Shown: positions 16,928 through 26,203, counted from the stretch's first letter. The stretch: 64,000 nt of DNA from Algoriphagus halophilus (GCF_900129785.1 NZ_FSRC01000001.1:1240001-1304000); one strand, 5' to 3'. Program-made: numbers and translations. The notes: generated by a model from the sequence alone, not told the origin.

Positions 16928-18063
16928 ATATCCTCTAGGCTTATCTCGGGTTCCCCCAGAATCACAAGTCTTTCAATAACATTTCTAAGTTCTCTGATAT
17001 TCCCTGTCCATGGGAATTCCTGTAATTTTTTCAGGGCACTGTCAGAAATAGTTTTACTTGCATCTCCATTTTCGGAGGCAATATCGCCGAGGAATTTCTC
17101 GACAAGTAGTGGAATATCTTCTTTTCTATCCTTCAGGGCCGGAACTTGAATCAGAATCACACTTAATCGATGGTATAAATCTTCCCTGAATTTACCTTCC
17201 TTGATTTCCTGTTTTAAATCCTTATTGGTTGCAGCTAGTACTCGCACATCCACTTTAATGTCCTTGTCACTACCTACTCGGTTGATCAGGTTTTCTTGAA
17301 GGGCCCTTAAAACTTTGGATTGAGCGGATAGGGACATGTCTCCAATTTCATCTAGAAATAGGGTGCCGCCTTGAGCCTGTTCAAATTTACCTTGCCGCTG
17401 TTTATGTGCAGAAGTGAAAGCTCCCTTCTCGTGACCAAATAGTTCGCTTTCAATTAATTCTGAAGGAATTGCAGCACAATTAACTGCCACAAATGGATTG
17501 GAAGATCTGTTGCTCTTTGCATGAACCCAGTGTGCCACTAACTCTTTTCCTGTTCCGTTTGGTCCGGTAATCAAAACCCTAGCATCGGTCGGAGCTACTT
17601 TTTCAATGGTTTCTTTTACCAGTTTAATGGCAGGGGATTCTCCCACCATATCCAGTTTTTTGGAAAGTTTCTTTTTTAAGACTTTGGTTTCTGTGACAAG
17701 ATTCTTTTTATCAAGAGCATTGCGTACAGTAAGTAAAAGTCTGTTTAAATCCGGGGGTTTTGGAATGAAGTCAAAAGCACCTTTTTTGGTGGCTTCTACG
17801 GCAGTTTCAATACTTCCGTGTGCAGAAATCATAATAAACTGAGGAGCTTTTTCCAAAGCTTTTGCTTGATCAAGCACTTCTATTCCATCCATTTTTGGCA
17901 TTTTGACATCACAAAGCACCAAATCAAAGTCTTCCTCAGTTAATTTTTTAAGTCCTTCCGCACCATCTTGTGCTTCAGATACATCAAACTTTTCGTATTC
18001 TAAAATTTCGCGTAATGTAGCGCGGATGACTTTTTCGTCATCAATAATCAAGATTTTTGACAT
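16906..18063 (-). CDS. Sigma-54-type response regulator without DNA-binding tail
   Basis: 385 residues: receiver domain (1-120; acidic pocket DDE at 8-10, phosphoacceptor Asp52 in VLCDVKMPKMDG, Thr/Ser and Lys101 switch residues) followed by a sigma-54 AAA+ domain (about 138-365; Walker A GPNGTGK 167-173, GTLFLDEIGD Walker B, NIRELRNVIERL at the C-terminal helix bundle). Two oddities: the sigma-54-contact loop reads GAFTSA instead of GAFTGA (214-219), and the protein ends at KKYADY with no Fis-type HTH. It may activate from solution or regulate without binding a specific enhancer. No histidine kinase gene is adjacent. Confidence 0.9.
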   Translation of the reverse strand: MSKILIIDDEKVIRATLREILEYEKFDVSEAQDGAEGLKKLTEEDFDLVLCDVKMPKMDGIEVLDQAKALEKAPQFIMISAHGSIETAVEATKKGAFDFIPKPPDLNRLLLTVRNALDKKNLVTETKVLKKKLSKKLDMVGESPAIKLVKETIEKVAPTDARVLITGPNGTGKELVAHWVHAKSNRSSNPFVAVNCAAIPSELIESELFGHEKGAFTSAHKQRQGKFEQAQGGTLFLDEIGDMSLSAQSKVLRALQENLINRVGSDKDIKVDVRVLAATNKDLKQEIKEGKFREDLYHRLSVILIQVPALKDRKEDIPLLVEKFLGDIASENGDASKTISDSALKKLQEFPWTGNIRELRNVIERLVILGEPEISLEDIKKYADY

Positions 18064-18085
18064 GTCTCTAATATAAAAGAAAAAA

Positions 18086-18494
18086 GTGCAAGTCTATAAG
18101 CCGGGTTCTGTTTCCTTTTGATTAAAATCAGAAAGAATTCTTGTCATTTATCTAGCCCTGACCTTGCGGTCAGGATCTATCGATCTACCCACCTCGGAAT
18201 CCCGTAAATACGAGAATCGTACGAGCAGCACTTTGCCCGAGGCCTATTTGATCTTTCAACCCATAAGGTTTGCCATGCCCCTGACATCACTGCCAAGGCG
18301 GTGGGCTCTTACTCCACCTTTTCACCCTTACCCAATCCGACGAATCGGAAATAGGCGGTATATTTTCTGCGGCACTTTCTGTAAACTGACCGTCTCCAGT
18401 CAGCCCCCTTCCCGTTAGGAAGTATGGAGCTCTACGTTGCCCGGACTTTCCTCTTCCCTGATATTAATCAAGGCAGCGACAAGACGACTTGCAC
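18086..18494 (-). ncRNA. rnpB: RNase P RNA, bacterial class A
   Basis: About 410 nt on the minus strand with all the landmark segments: the 5' helix P1 strand GTGCAAGTC pairs with GACTTGCAC at the 3' end; GAGGAAAGTCCGGGC near the 5' end (18443-18457) and CAGAACCCGGCTTA near the 3' end are the conserved core; a GGTAAGGGTG-type block and GGGCATGGCAAACC lie between. It forms the catalytic RNA that matures tRNA 5' ends. A run of T follows the 3' end (A tract at 18080-18085 on the plus strand), serving as terminator. It lies 22 nt downstream of no coding gene on its strand; the regulator gene start is at 18063. Confidence 0.96.
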
Positions 18495-18669
18495 GACGTA
18501 AAGTACGGAATTTTATACCAGAAGGGTTTCATCTCTTTGTTAAATGGTTGGTAATAAAAATTTAACTGAGGAAACATCTTCTATTTTTATTAATTATTGA
18601 ACAATTCAAGAACTTGATGGTTTGTAGATTGATAAGCTATAAAATAGCTGATTTTCATAGTGCTGGGTT

Positions 18670-18696
18670 GAACCGCTCAAATTGGGCGGTTCTTTT
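18670..18696 (+). terminator. Terminator-like hairpin upstream of the DUF4442 gene
   Basis: GAACCGC (18670-18676) pairs with GCGGTTC (18686-18692), followed by TTTT. No gene on the plus strand ends upstream, so it would end a short leader or small RNA; see findings. A second perfect small hairpin, AGCTATAAAATAGCT, lies about 30 nt before it. Confidence 0.5.
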
Positions 18697-18722
18697 CGTT
18701 TATATTCCTGTAACTTTTAGGA

Positions 18723-19196
18723 ATGAACGAAAGCAATGGATTTAAAAAATTGATTCGTGCCATCAATTGGTATCCTCCCTATCTTTTTTCAGGCATCAAA
18801 GTGGTCGACTATGCTCCGGATTTCCGGATGTTTAAGGTGAGGTTGAAACTTACATGGTATAATAGAAATTTAATTGGGACAGCATTTGGAGGCTCCTTAT
18901 ACTCCATGTGCGACCCATTCTTTATGTTTATTTTACTGACCAATCTTGGGAAAGAATATATTGTTTGGGATAAATATGCTCATATAGAATTTGTTAAACC
19001 GGGTAAGGGGACTGTTTTTGCAATTTTTTCAATGACGGAGGAAGAGATTAATCAGGTGAGGAATATTGTCGATGAGCAGGGGAAGCATGTTTTCGAGTTT
19101 CCTTGTGAAGTAAAAGATGCCCATGGAAATTTAATAGCAAGATTGAAAAAGGGGGTATATGTGAAAAAGAAGGACCTTCAAAAGCCAAATTCCTAA
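18723..19196 (+). CDS. DUF4442 hotdog-fold protein
   Basis: 157 residues matching DUF4442, a branch of the hotdog thioesterase superfamily (GTAFGGSLYSMCDPFFMFILL is the central helix region; then IEFVKPGKGTVFA). Such proteins probably hydrolyse or bind acyl-CoA/acyl-ACP; no substrate is known. The ATG follows a terminator-like hairpin by 26 nt. It is 49 nt before the DUF3109 gene. Confidence 0.85.
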   Translation: MNESNGFKKLIRAINWYPPYLFSGIKVVDYAPDFRMFKVRLKLTWYNRNLIGTAFGGSLYSMCDPFFMFILLTNLGKEYIVWDKYAHIEFVKPGKGTVFAIFSMTEEEINQVRNIVDEQGKHVFEFPCEVKDAHGNLIARLKKGVYVKKKDLQKPNS

Positions 19197-19218
19197 ACTC
19201 ATTTTCCAATGCATTGCT

Positions 19219-19226
19219 TACCTTTG
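19219..19226 (+). promoter_or_regulatory. Candidate -7 element (TACCTTTG) for the DUF3109 gene
   Basis: Exact TAnnTTTG match 20 nt before the ATG at 19246. No TTTG at the usual -33 distance. Confidence 0.4.
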
Positions 19227-19245
19227 ATGAGAAAATTTACCAGTT

Positions 19246-19809
19246 ATGATTTTAGTAGGAAATGCGGTTCTTTCTGATGATATCAAAGAGAACTTTTTTG
19301 TCTGTGACTTGGAAGCTTGTAAAGGTGCATGCTGTGTGGAAGGAGATGCAGGTGCTCCATTGGAAGATGAGGAAACTAAAATCATTGAGGATATTTATCC
19401 CATTGTCAAAGATTATATCACAGAAGAGGGGAGAAAGGTCATTGAGGCTCAGGGAACTTGGGTGATTGATAAAGATGGCGATAAAGGAACGCCTACCATA
19501 GGAGATAACCGAGAGTGTGCCTATGCATTGTACGATGAGCGAGGGATTTTAAAATGCGGGATCGAACAGGCTTATTTGGACGGGAAAATATCCTGGAAAA
19601 AGCCGATTAGTTGTCATATGTATCCTATTCGTATTACTAAGTACGATGAGTTTGACGCACTTAATTACGACCGTTGGCATATTTGTGACCCTGCTTGCCA
19701 ATTGGGGTCAAGTTTGAAAGTTCCTATCTATAAATTTTTAAAAGATGCTTTGATCCGAAAATATGGAGAAGCATGGTATGAGGAATTGGTAAAAGAAATC
19801 GAAGGATAA
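19246..19809 (+). CDS. DUF3109 family cysteine-rich protein
   Basis: 187 residues with the family signature [17 protein letters not shown] near residue 25, plus later conserved cysteines in [30 protein letters not shown] and [10 protein letters not shown]. The eight-cysteine layout resembles YkgJ-type Fe-S or zinc-binding proteins. Very common in Bacteroidota as a single gene; no function assigned. A perfect 14-bp inverted repeat follows its stop. Confidence 0.92.
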   Translation: MILVGNAVLSDDIKENFFVCDLEACKGACCVEGDAGAPLEDEETKIIEDIYPIVKDYITEEGRKVIEAQGTWVIDKDGDKGTPTIGDNRECAYALYDERGILKCGIEQAYLDGKISWKKPISCHMYPIRITKYDEFDALNYDRWHICDPACQLGSSLKVPIYKFLKDALIRKYGEAWYEELVKEIEG

Positions 19810-19833
19810 TTTGACTTTATATTAGGAAAGAAA

Positions 19834-19880
19834 GTTTCGAATTGGAAGTCATGGAATCACCCGTCATTCCAATTCGAAAC
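19834..19880. repeat. Perfect 14-bp inverted repeat between convergent genes
   Basis: GTTTCGAATTGGAA (19834-19847) and its exact complement TTCCAATTCGAAAC (19867-19880) with a 19-nt loop. It lies between the DUF3109 stop and the S9 peptidase stop and probably ends transcription from both sides, although only A/T-poor flanks are present and no T tract follows. Confidence 0.6.
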
Positions 19881-19896
19881 CTCAGGTAGTTGAGCT

Positions 19897-22182
19897 CTAA
19901 TCTGTTTTTAGTTGGTAGTGCCTGATCGGTTCCTCACCTAGCAAGTGTTCAATAAAATAATCCCAGCGTTTTTTGGTGAAATAATCTCCATTAGTCCTGC
20001 CGAAACTGTGATTTCTACTCGGCCAAATAAACAGATCGAAATCCTTGCCTGCATTGATTAAGGCCTCCGCTAGTTTGAAGGTTGCTGAAGGGTTGACATT
20101 TTCATCGATCCCTCCATGGGCCAGTAACAAATGCCCTTTCAAGTTAGCAGCATTGGTGACATTGGATTGCTCATGGTAGAAATCCCCCACAGGGTATCCC
20201 ATATACATTTCAGGCCACCAGGCCTTTTCCATTCGATGATCATGATCACCAGCAGAAGCAACCCCTACTTTATAAAAATCAGGATGTAATAACATGGCTC
20301 TGCCTGCATCATACCCACCTGCAGAATGACCAAATATTCCCACTTTTTCTACATCCATAAATGAGTTTTTGCTTGCCAACTCTTTAATGGCCAATACATG
20401 GTCTGTCGTGCCATCTCCAAGATTATTATAGGAAACATCGTTGAAAGCTTTTCCTCTTCCATGGGTTCCAAGTCCATCTACGGTCACCACAATAAATCCA
20501 AGTTCAGCCATGGGTTGTTGAAGCCCTATGAGACCTGCCCGAAAGGTTTTTGGAGTAATGTCAATATGGGGGCCGGTGTAAGTATAGTCTACAATAGGAT
20601 ATTTTTTCTTCGCTGAAAAAGTGGTGGGTAAATAATAGATACCATAAATGGTGGTTTTGCCGTCTTTGGCAGTAGCAGTAAACTGCTTAGGGCTTTGATA
20701 CCCCCTTTTTAATAGGTTGGAGATATCTGCTTTTGAAATCTCATGGACGATATTACCTGTTTCTAACTCCCTCACCACTGAGACTGTAGGTTCATTTACC
20801 GTGGAATAATTATCTACAAAATACTTACTACCTCCAGAATACGAAATATCATGAAATGATTTCTCAGGGGTTAAAAGCTGCAGACCCGTCCCATCAAAAT
20901 TGACCTTGTAAACAAAGGAGTAATACGGATTTACATTGTTATCTACCCCTGCTGCCTCAAAATAGATTACCTCCTTTTCTTCATCAATCGAAAGCAGGTT
21001 TTTTACTACATAATCTCCATTGGTAATTCTATTGACCAACTTTCCAGATGCCCAATCCATTAAGTAAAGCTGGTTCCAGCCTGATTTTTCTGTTCCTAGG
21101 ATGAATTGCCCATTATCCAATCTTCGGAAAATATTATTGTTGTTGATATGGGTTGGTGAGGATTCAGAATACACCTTTCGGATTTTAGTGGTTTCCGCAT
21201 TGATCTCAATCAAGTCAAAAGCTTTGAAGCCCCGATGTAAATAAGTCCCGAATAAATACTTGCCATCCGGGTTCCAATTGAAGTACATACCAATAAAATG
21301 AGGAGAGGTGAATTCCGTGAATTTGGTGGATTGTTTGGACTCTATATCAAATAGCACTGGGGTATAGGTCACCACAGTAGTATCCCCTGGGGAGCCTCGA
21401 TAATAACCTTTTAGCTGAGGACGAAACTTATCATCCTGACTATTGTCCAAAAGCAACATTTTCTCAGCTAATCTCAGGTCTACTATTTGAGTTTGTATTC
21501 TTTTTGAATCAGGAGACCAGTTGACCGTAAAGTGTTCAGGTCTTTCTCCATCCTCTCCATAGATCAGATCAGACCATCCCCAAAAGGAAGCATATTCATA
21601 ATCTTTCTTACCATCAAAGCTTAATTGTATCTCTTCTCCGGTTTCTAGATTTTCGACAAATAAGTTGAAGTTTTCGGTGTAAGCTTTCCAATTCCCATCG
21701 GGGGAAATAGAGCGGTCCCTTGTTTCGGAATCTTCCAATCTTTTAAATTCGAGTTTTTCTTCCCGGTATGTCCAGGTTTTGTTTTGCCATTGAAAACTCA
21801 ATGAATTGTCTTGATTGAAAGAGATTCGATTAAAAGGGAGGTTACGATCATCAATGGGTTCACCGGATTTCTCTTCTAGCAACTCTGCAAGCCTTGTATG
21901 ATCAAAGGCCTCAACTGTCTTTTTTTCGGATATATCCGTCAAGAAAAACCTTTTTCCATCTTGGGTATGGGTTAAATGCCAAAAGCTGGTCTTTCCTTCC
22001 AGCCAATTTGGGTTTACATCCAAGTGGTAAACCTCCCTTTGAATATTATTACTTAGAAAGTATTCGGCTTTATGGTAGGTTTCTTCGGTGATTTGAGAAA
22101 ATGCACTATTCCCAAGCAATGCCACAAAAGCTAGCAAGAATAAGTACTTTTTAGTGGGGTTTGGACGAAATGAAGGAAGCAT
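19897..22182 (-). CDS. S9 family peptidase, dipeptidyl-peptidase IV type
   Basis: 761 residues, exported (signal peptide ending near AFSQ). The first ~480 residues form the DPP-IV beta-propeller (NLPFNRISFN, DGNWKAYTENFNLFVEN, FWGWSDLIYGEDGERPEHF). The C-terminal alpha/beta hydrolase has Ser620 in GHSAGGYDA, Asp693 in HGGIDENV and His725 in SRNHSFGR. It should release N-terminal dipeptides (usually Xaa-Pro) in the periplasm. Single gene with its own terminator-like repeat downstream. The nucleophile elbow GHSAGGY differs slightly from the common GWSYGGY. Confidence 0.92.
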   Translation of the reverse strand: MLPSFRPNPTKKYLFLLAFVALLGNSAFSQITEETYHKAEYFLSNNIQREVYHLDVNPNWLEGKTSFWHLTHTQDGKRFFLTDISEKKTVEAFDHTRLAELLEEKSGEPIDDRNLPFNRISFNQDNSLSFQWQNKTWTYREEKLEFKRLEDSETRDRSISPDGNWKAYTENFNLFVENLETGEEIQLSFDGKKDYEYASFWGWSDLIYGEDGERPEHFTVNWSPDSKRIQTQIVDLRLAEKMLLLDNSQDDKFRPQLKGYYRGSPGDTTVVTYTPVLFDIESKQSTKFTEFTSPHFIGMYFNWNPDGKYLFGTYLHRGFKAFDLIEINAETTKIRKVYSESSPTHINNNNIFRRLDNGQFILGTEKSGWNQLYLMDWASGKLVNRITNGDYVVKNLLSIDEEKEVIYFEAAGVDNNVNPYYSFVYKVNFDGTGLQLLTPEKSFHDISYSGGSKYFVDNYSTVNEPTVSVVRELETGNIVHEISKADISNLLKRGYQSPKQFTATAKDGKTTIYGIYYLPTTFSAKKKYPIVDYTYTGPHIDITPKTFRAGLIGLQQPMAELGFIVVTVDGLGTHGRGKAFNDVSYNNLGDGTTDHVLAIKELASKNSFMDVEKVGIFGHSAGGYDAGRAMLLHPDFYKVGVASAGDHDHRMEKAWWPEMYMGYPVGDFYHEQSNVTNAANLKGHLLLAHGGIDENVNPSATFKLAEALINAGKDFDLFIWPSRNHSFGRTNGDYFTKKRWDYFIEHLLGEEPIRHYQLKTD

Positions 22183-22278
22183 AAATTAAGCGTGTTTTAT
22201 AGATATCAAGGTAGAACCTAAAATCTAGAGAAACCCTTCAGAAATTGATAAATAGTAATCCTATTTTATAAATGGTTT

Positions 22279-22833
22279 TTAACCAGCTGCATCGTAAGCC
22301 TTTTTTAACCAGTTAATTACTTCTTTTGAATATTGCTCTTCCGGATTGACTACGATTCTATGGCTTACCATTCCACTAGATTTAGTATCTAATTCAAGCA
22401 TGCCAGTGGGTTCTTGGCCTTTGAGATTGATTCCAATGTCAAACCGGTTTTTCGTAGCAGGAATTAACATTGCAAATTGTTTCTTTCTCCTGACGCTCAC
22501 ATAGGCATTCTTTGGAGCAAATTCAATGTCGTTTCCAAAGGTTTTAATTTCAACCTTTAATTTTTCAAATAGCGGTAAAAGGTGTTCTTTTCCCTTGTAT
22601 TGTTTGGAAATCAACTCATCCGATCCACTGGCAGATCCTGCATCGGATTTCAAGGTTTTGTGAGCGACTAGGTTGGCAAAACCATGGGTAAACCCATGAT
22701 CACTTTTTAAGAACTTGAGGATTTCACCATGTTTTGAAAAATTTTCTTTTTTGACAATGGATACCCATTCATCCAGGCTTTTTCCTGTGTTTTTTTGAAG
22801 GTTATCCATCATGGTTTGTGCTGCTTGGTCCAT
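22279..22833 (-). CDS. DUF4287 plus DUF5655 domain protein
   Basis: 184 residues in two parts: residues about 6-60 are DUF4287 (NTGKSLDEWVSIVKKEN ... GFTHGFANLVAHK) and about 75-184 are DUF5655 (YVSVRRKKQFAMLIPATKNR, DIGINLKG). Both are uncharacterised and often occur together in cytosolic proteins. It lies 11 nt after the endonuclease/exonuclease/phosphatase gene, suggesting a shared transcript. Confidence 0.85.
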   Translation of the reverse strand: MDQAAQTMMDNLQKNTGKSLDEWVSIVKKENFSKHGEILKFLKSDHGFTHGFANLVAHKTLKSDAGSASGSDELISKQYKGKEHLLPLFEKLKVEIKTFGNDIEFAPKNAYVSVRRKKQFAMLIPATKNRFDIGINLKGQEPTGMLELDTKSSGMVSHRIVVNPEEQYSKEVINWLKKAYDAAG

Positions 22834-22844
22834 TGTACTAGGTA

Positions 22845-23837
22845 TTAAAATTCGATTTCAGATACTATTGGAAAGTGATCCGAAGCATTTTTCAATTGAG
22901 TTTTCACGCTTTGAATCAAATTGTCATCTTTTTCCAGGTAGGGATTCCAAACTTTTCCATGGAGCACTTGGATTCCTTGACTGACTAAAATGTGGTCAAT
23001 CAGTACATTGACTTGATCTCCTGTAATTCGGTCTTTGAATCTACTCGAATTGGGAGTCCATCCATAAGAGTTTAATTTGGGTTTAGGCAAAACAGATTTT
23101 AGGATGAATTCTGGATGCCAAGTATCTCCAAGCAGAAGTTCAACCGCTGATTTGCTGAACTTATTTTCGTAAAAGTCCAGTTCAAATCCATCATTAATAT
23201 CGCCCATGACCATGACTTGTTGTCCTTTCTCCAAATATTCATCACAGCGCTGGCGAATGGACATACATTCTGCAAATAACTTGAGGCGGTCCCGTTGGGA
23301 AATTTGTTCAAACCTTGCATAGTCTACCATATCAAAGATTCCTTTAGATTTAGTATGAGCAATAATTACCCTTGTAAATAGCGTGTCATCTAACCCTAAA
23401 ATGCTAAGTTCTAACGGGGGCCTATAGTGTTTATATTGCTCTTTGATAAGTCTATTTAGGGTGTCCACTACGAAGGGTTCATCAAACCTCTTTCCTTCTT
23501 TTACCTCTGGGGTAAAAAGTACATTTATTTTGTCTGGATTATATAAGGCACATAGTTCCTGTTGACCAGGTGAGGGGAAACCGTGTATTCCCTTTAGGTT
23601 TTTTTGAGGAAGAAACGCCTGAACCCATGCTTCCAATTGGAGGCTAGCTGTTTTGGAAAGGTTGACTAATGTGTTCGGACCCTCTACAATACCTAAAAAA
23701 TCAGGATCCATGGCTTCAATGACCGCTGCTAACTGCTGACTTCGTTCTCCCTCTTTTCCAGTGGTGGTTGGATTTCCTTCAGGATCAAAGAGTTCCCTCA
23801 TCCATTCCACATTGTAAACTCCAATTTTTAATTTCAT
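22845..23837 (-). CDS. Endonuclease/exonuclease/phosphatase family protein
   Basis: 330-residue DNase I-like fold. Conserved parts: GVYNVEWMRELF (N-terminal Asn/Glu), LGIVEGPN (catalytic Glu), VIIAHTKSKG, VMGDINDG (Asp/Asn), and SDHFPIVSEIEF (Asp-His) at the end. Could be a nuclease or a phosphodiesterase/phosphatase; no signal peptide. Its ATG sits directly against the T tract of a terminator hairpin (23838-23869), which is unusual. Confidence 0.88.
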   Translation of the reverse strand: MKLKIGVYNVEWMRELFDPEGNPTTTGKEGERSQQLAAVIEAMDPDFLGIVEGPNTLVNLSKTASLQLEAWVQAFLPQKNLKGIHGFPSPGQQELCALYNPDKINVLFTPEVKEGKRFDEPFVVDTLNRLIKEQYKHYRPPLELSILGLDDTLFTRVIIAHTKSKGIFDMVDYARFEQISQRDRLKLFAECMSIRQRCDEYLEKGQQVMVMGDINDGFELDFYENKFSKSAVELLLGDTWHPEFILKSVLPKPKLNSYGWTPNSSRFKDRITGDQVNVLIDHILVSQGIQVLHGKVWNPYLEKDDNLIQSVKTQLKNASDHFPIVSEIEF

Positions 23838-23869
23838 AAAAAATCCCTGTTTAATTAAAAAGCAGGGAT
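23838..23869 (-). terminator. Terminator of the acyltransferase gene, abutting the next start codon
   Basis: ATCCCTG (23843-23849) pairs with CAGGGAT (23863-23869). On the minus strand the hairpin is followed by TTTTT and then at once by the ATG at 23837. Confidence 0.75.
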
Positions 23870-23915
23870 AATTTACAAAATTCAGAATATAGAATACAAA
23901 TTCGTTGCAATTACT

Positions 23916-25061
23916 TTAAACCTTGATGTAGATGCGTTTTTTGTCCATCCAAAGTCCTATGATCCAGATCAAAAGCATATAGCTGAACGCAAAAAAGAAC
24001 GAAGCATTTTTAGGGCTTAACCAGCTGGTAAACAAATTTTGATAGATCGTGGACCTTAAACTGATTTCCCCGATAGGAATCATTCCAAAAAGAGTGATTA
24101 CTAATCCGGATGCGACATACAATATCAATGGGTTTCTTCCAAAAACTTCAAAAAAGTAAGTCCAGTTATTTACTTTTTTCAACTCTATAATGTATACCAA
24201 AACAGCCAAAATCAACATATCAATTCCCACAGTCAATAATACATAGGAGCTGGTCCAAATTTTTTTGTTGATCGGGAAAACGAGGTCCCAGATATATGCT
24301 GCAGCTATCAGTACCGCTCCACCAATCAGTAGTTTTTTGATAGTTTCCATGCCATTCCCCAATTGCTGGATCAACCTCCCAACGAGGTAACCAGCGATCA
24401 CATTCACAATGGCTGGAAGAGTACTTAAAATTCCCTCTGGATCGAATGGAATTCCTTCTCCACCATACATTCTCTCAGCACCAATCCAAGATAGGTCCAA
24501 TTGGATGGCAGCATTTCCTGTCAATCCATAGGGATCTGCTGGATCACCGAAAATATACATGATGGCCCAATAGCCCAGTAAGGCAATTGCGCTAAAAATC
24601 CAGCCTAGTCTAATCCCTCCAATATATAAGATGATGGCTGCAAAGAAATAGCTAAGGGCAATTCTCTGAAGAACCCCAAATAATCTCACTTCAGTAAGCT
24701 TGATAAAATTGAACCCACCGTTCTCTGTCAGTTCATAAAAAGGGAATGCATTTAATAGCCAGCCTATTAAAAAGATCAAAAGAGCCCGCTTGCCTACTTT
24801 TTTAAAGAAATTCTTGGCAGACATGTCCTGTAGCTTTTTCATGGAAAAGCTCATGGCATTTCCTACTACAAATAGAAATGTTGGGAAAACCAGGTCGGTA
24901 GGGGTGAAACCATGCCATTTGGCATGTGCTAAAGGAGCATACAAATTTGACCAATCACCCGCGGTGTTCACAATGATCATAAAGGCGATGGTCATGCCAC
25001 GTAAAACATCTAATGCTAGATACCGATTGCTTAAGATTCCTGTATCTTGTTTTAAAGTCAT
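23916..25061 (-). CDS. NagX/HGSNAT-like membrane acyltransferase (DUF5009)
   Basis: 381-residue polytopic protein with about ten membrane helices. It starts SNRYLALDVLRGMTIAFMI and has TPTDLVFPTFLFVVGNAMSFS, the signature of the heparan-alpha-glucosaminide N-acetyltransferase/NagX family, then GRNPLILYVASG. Members move acetyl or acyl groups across the inner membrane onto sugars or cell-wall intermediates; the acceptor here is unknown. Followed by a terminator that touches the next gene. Confidence 0.88.
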   Translation of the reverse strand: MTLKQDTGILSNRYLALDVLRGMTIAFMIIVNTAGDWSNLYAPLAHAKWHGFTPTDLVFPTFLFVVGNAMSFSMKKLQDMSAKNFFKKVGKRALLIFLIGWLLNAFPFYELTENGGFNFIKLTEVRLFGVLQRIALSYFFAAIILYIGGIRLGWIFSAIALLGYWAIMYIFGDPADPYGLTGNAAIQLDLSWIGAERMYGGEGIPFDPEGILSTLPAIVNVIAGYLVGRLIQQLGNGMETIKKLLIGGAVLIAAAYIWDLVFPINKKIWTSSYVLLTVGIDMLILAVLVYIIELKKVNNWTYFFEVFGRNPLILYVASGLVITLFGMIPIGEISLRSTIYQNLFTSWLSPKNASFFFAFSYMLLIWIIGLWMDKKRIYIKV

Positions 25062-25185
25062 AATTAAGGTTTGGTCGTTTGGGTTTAAACTTAAAAAAAA
25101 TGGAGGAAGTATTCCTGCCTCAATTTAAAATATTATCTTGGATTAAGGCCTTCAGCCAATTTTTTATTGAATTAAAATTCTCCTT

Positions 25186-26064
25186 ATGAAAAATATAGAT
25201 TCTGAAAAGTTTAAAGTGGTTACTCCTATTGAGCTTCATAAAATTTCAACATCTTATGATTTGGAAACTTCAGAAAAGAAGAAATCAAAAAAGCTGAATG
25301 AGTTTCGAGAGGAATTAAGTGAACATCAAGACATCATGTATGCTCACAGCAAATATTCGGTATTGATCTGTTTGCAGGGGATGGATACCGCTGGGAAGGA
25401 TAGTTTAATCAGAGAGGTTTTCAAAGAATTCAATCCTCGTGGAGTAGTAGTTCATAGTTTTAAAACTCCTACCTCCAATGAATTAAAGCATGATTATTTG
25501 TGGAGACATTACATTGCGTTGCCAGATCGAGGGAAATATGCTGTATTTAATCGAACGCATTATGAAAACGTATTGGTAACCCGAGTGCATCCTGAATATA
25601 TTCTGGGAGAGCATCTCCCCGGCATAAACTCAGTAGAAGATATTACTCCGGATTTTTGGGAAAATAGATTTGAGCAAATCAATAATTTTGAAAATCATAT
25701 TAGCCAAAATGGAGTGATCATCTTAAAGTTTTTCTTGCACTTAGGTAAAGAGGAGCAAAGGCAACGATTGCTTAGGAGACTAGATAAGAAGAAACATAAT
25801 TGGAAATTCTCGCCGGGAGATTTGAAAGAAAGAGGCTATTGGGAGAAATATCAAGAATACTACGAAGAAGCGATCAATAGGACCTCCAAGCCCCATGCCC
25901 CATGGTATGTTATTCCTGCTGATAATAAAGAAACTGCCAGAGTTCTGGTTGCCAAGACTATTTTAGATGAAGTGACCCGATATAAGGATATTAAAGAGCC
26001 TGAATTAGAAGAATCAATTGAAGAAAATATCCATCTATACAGGGAAGAACTTCAGAAAGAATAA
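25186..26064 (+). CDS. Polyphosphate kinase 2 family protein
   Basis: 292 residues, typical of stand-alone PPK2 enzymes that phosphorylate nucleotides (ADP/GDP or AMP) from polyphosphate. Walker A is GMDTAGKDSLIRE (about residue 65), the lid-like region has RHYIALPDRGKYAVFNRTHYENVLVTRVHP, and ILKFFLHLGKEEQRQRLLRRL is the helix region with the arginine cluster. The FNRTHYENVL variant of the B motif fits the shorter class of PPK2. Single plus-strand gene; substrate class not certain. Confidence 0.9.
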   Translation: MKNIDSEKFKVVTPIELHKISTSYDLETSEKKKSKKLNEFREELSEHQDIMYAHSKYSVLICLQGMDTAGKDSLIREVFKEFNPRGVVVHSFKTPTSNELKHDYLWRHYIALPDRGKYAVFNRTHYENVLVTRVHPEYILGEHLPGINSVEDITPDFWENRFEQINNFENHISQNGVIILKFFLHLGKEEQRQRLLRRLDKKKHNWKFSPGDLKERGYWEKYQEYYEEAINRTSKPHAPWYVIPADNKETARVLVAKTILDEVTRYKDIKEPELEESIEENIHLYREELQKE

Positions 26065-26203
26065 GGTTTTGTAGTTATTAAAATGCTGGTTAAATAAACG
26101 TAATTGTGATATTTAAATAGGATTATTTTTAAATAACGTTGATTTTTTTTAACTTAAAATACTTTTAATGAGTTGATTTTTAATAGGTTAAATTTTTGTT
26201 GTT

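Noticed and set aside
18164..18418. 84-codon open frame on the plus strand
   Set aside because: It lies wholly antisense to the RNase P RNA, whose conserved core explains the sequence.
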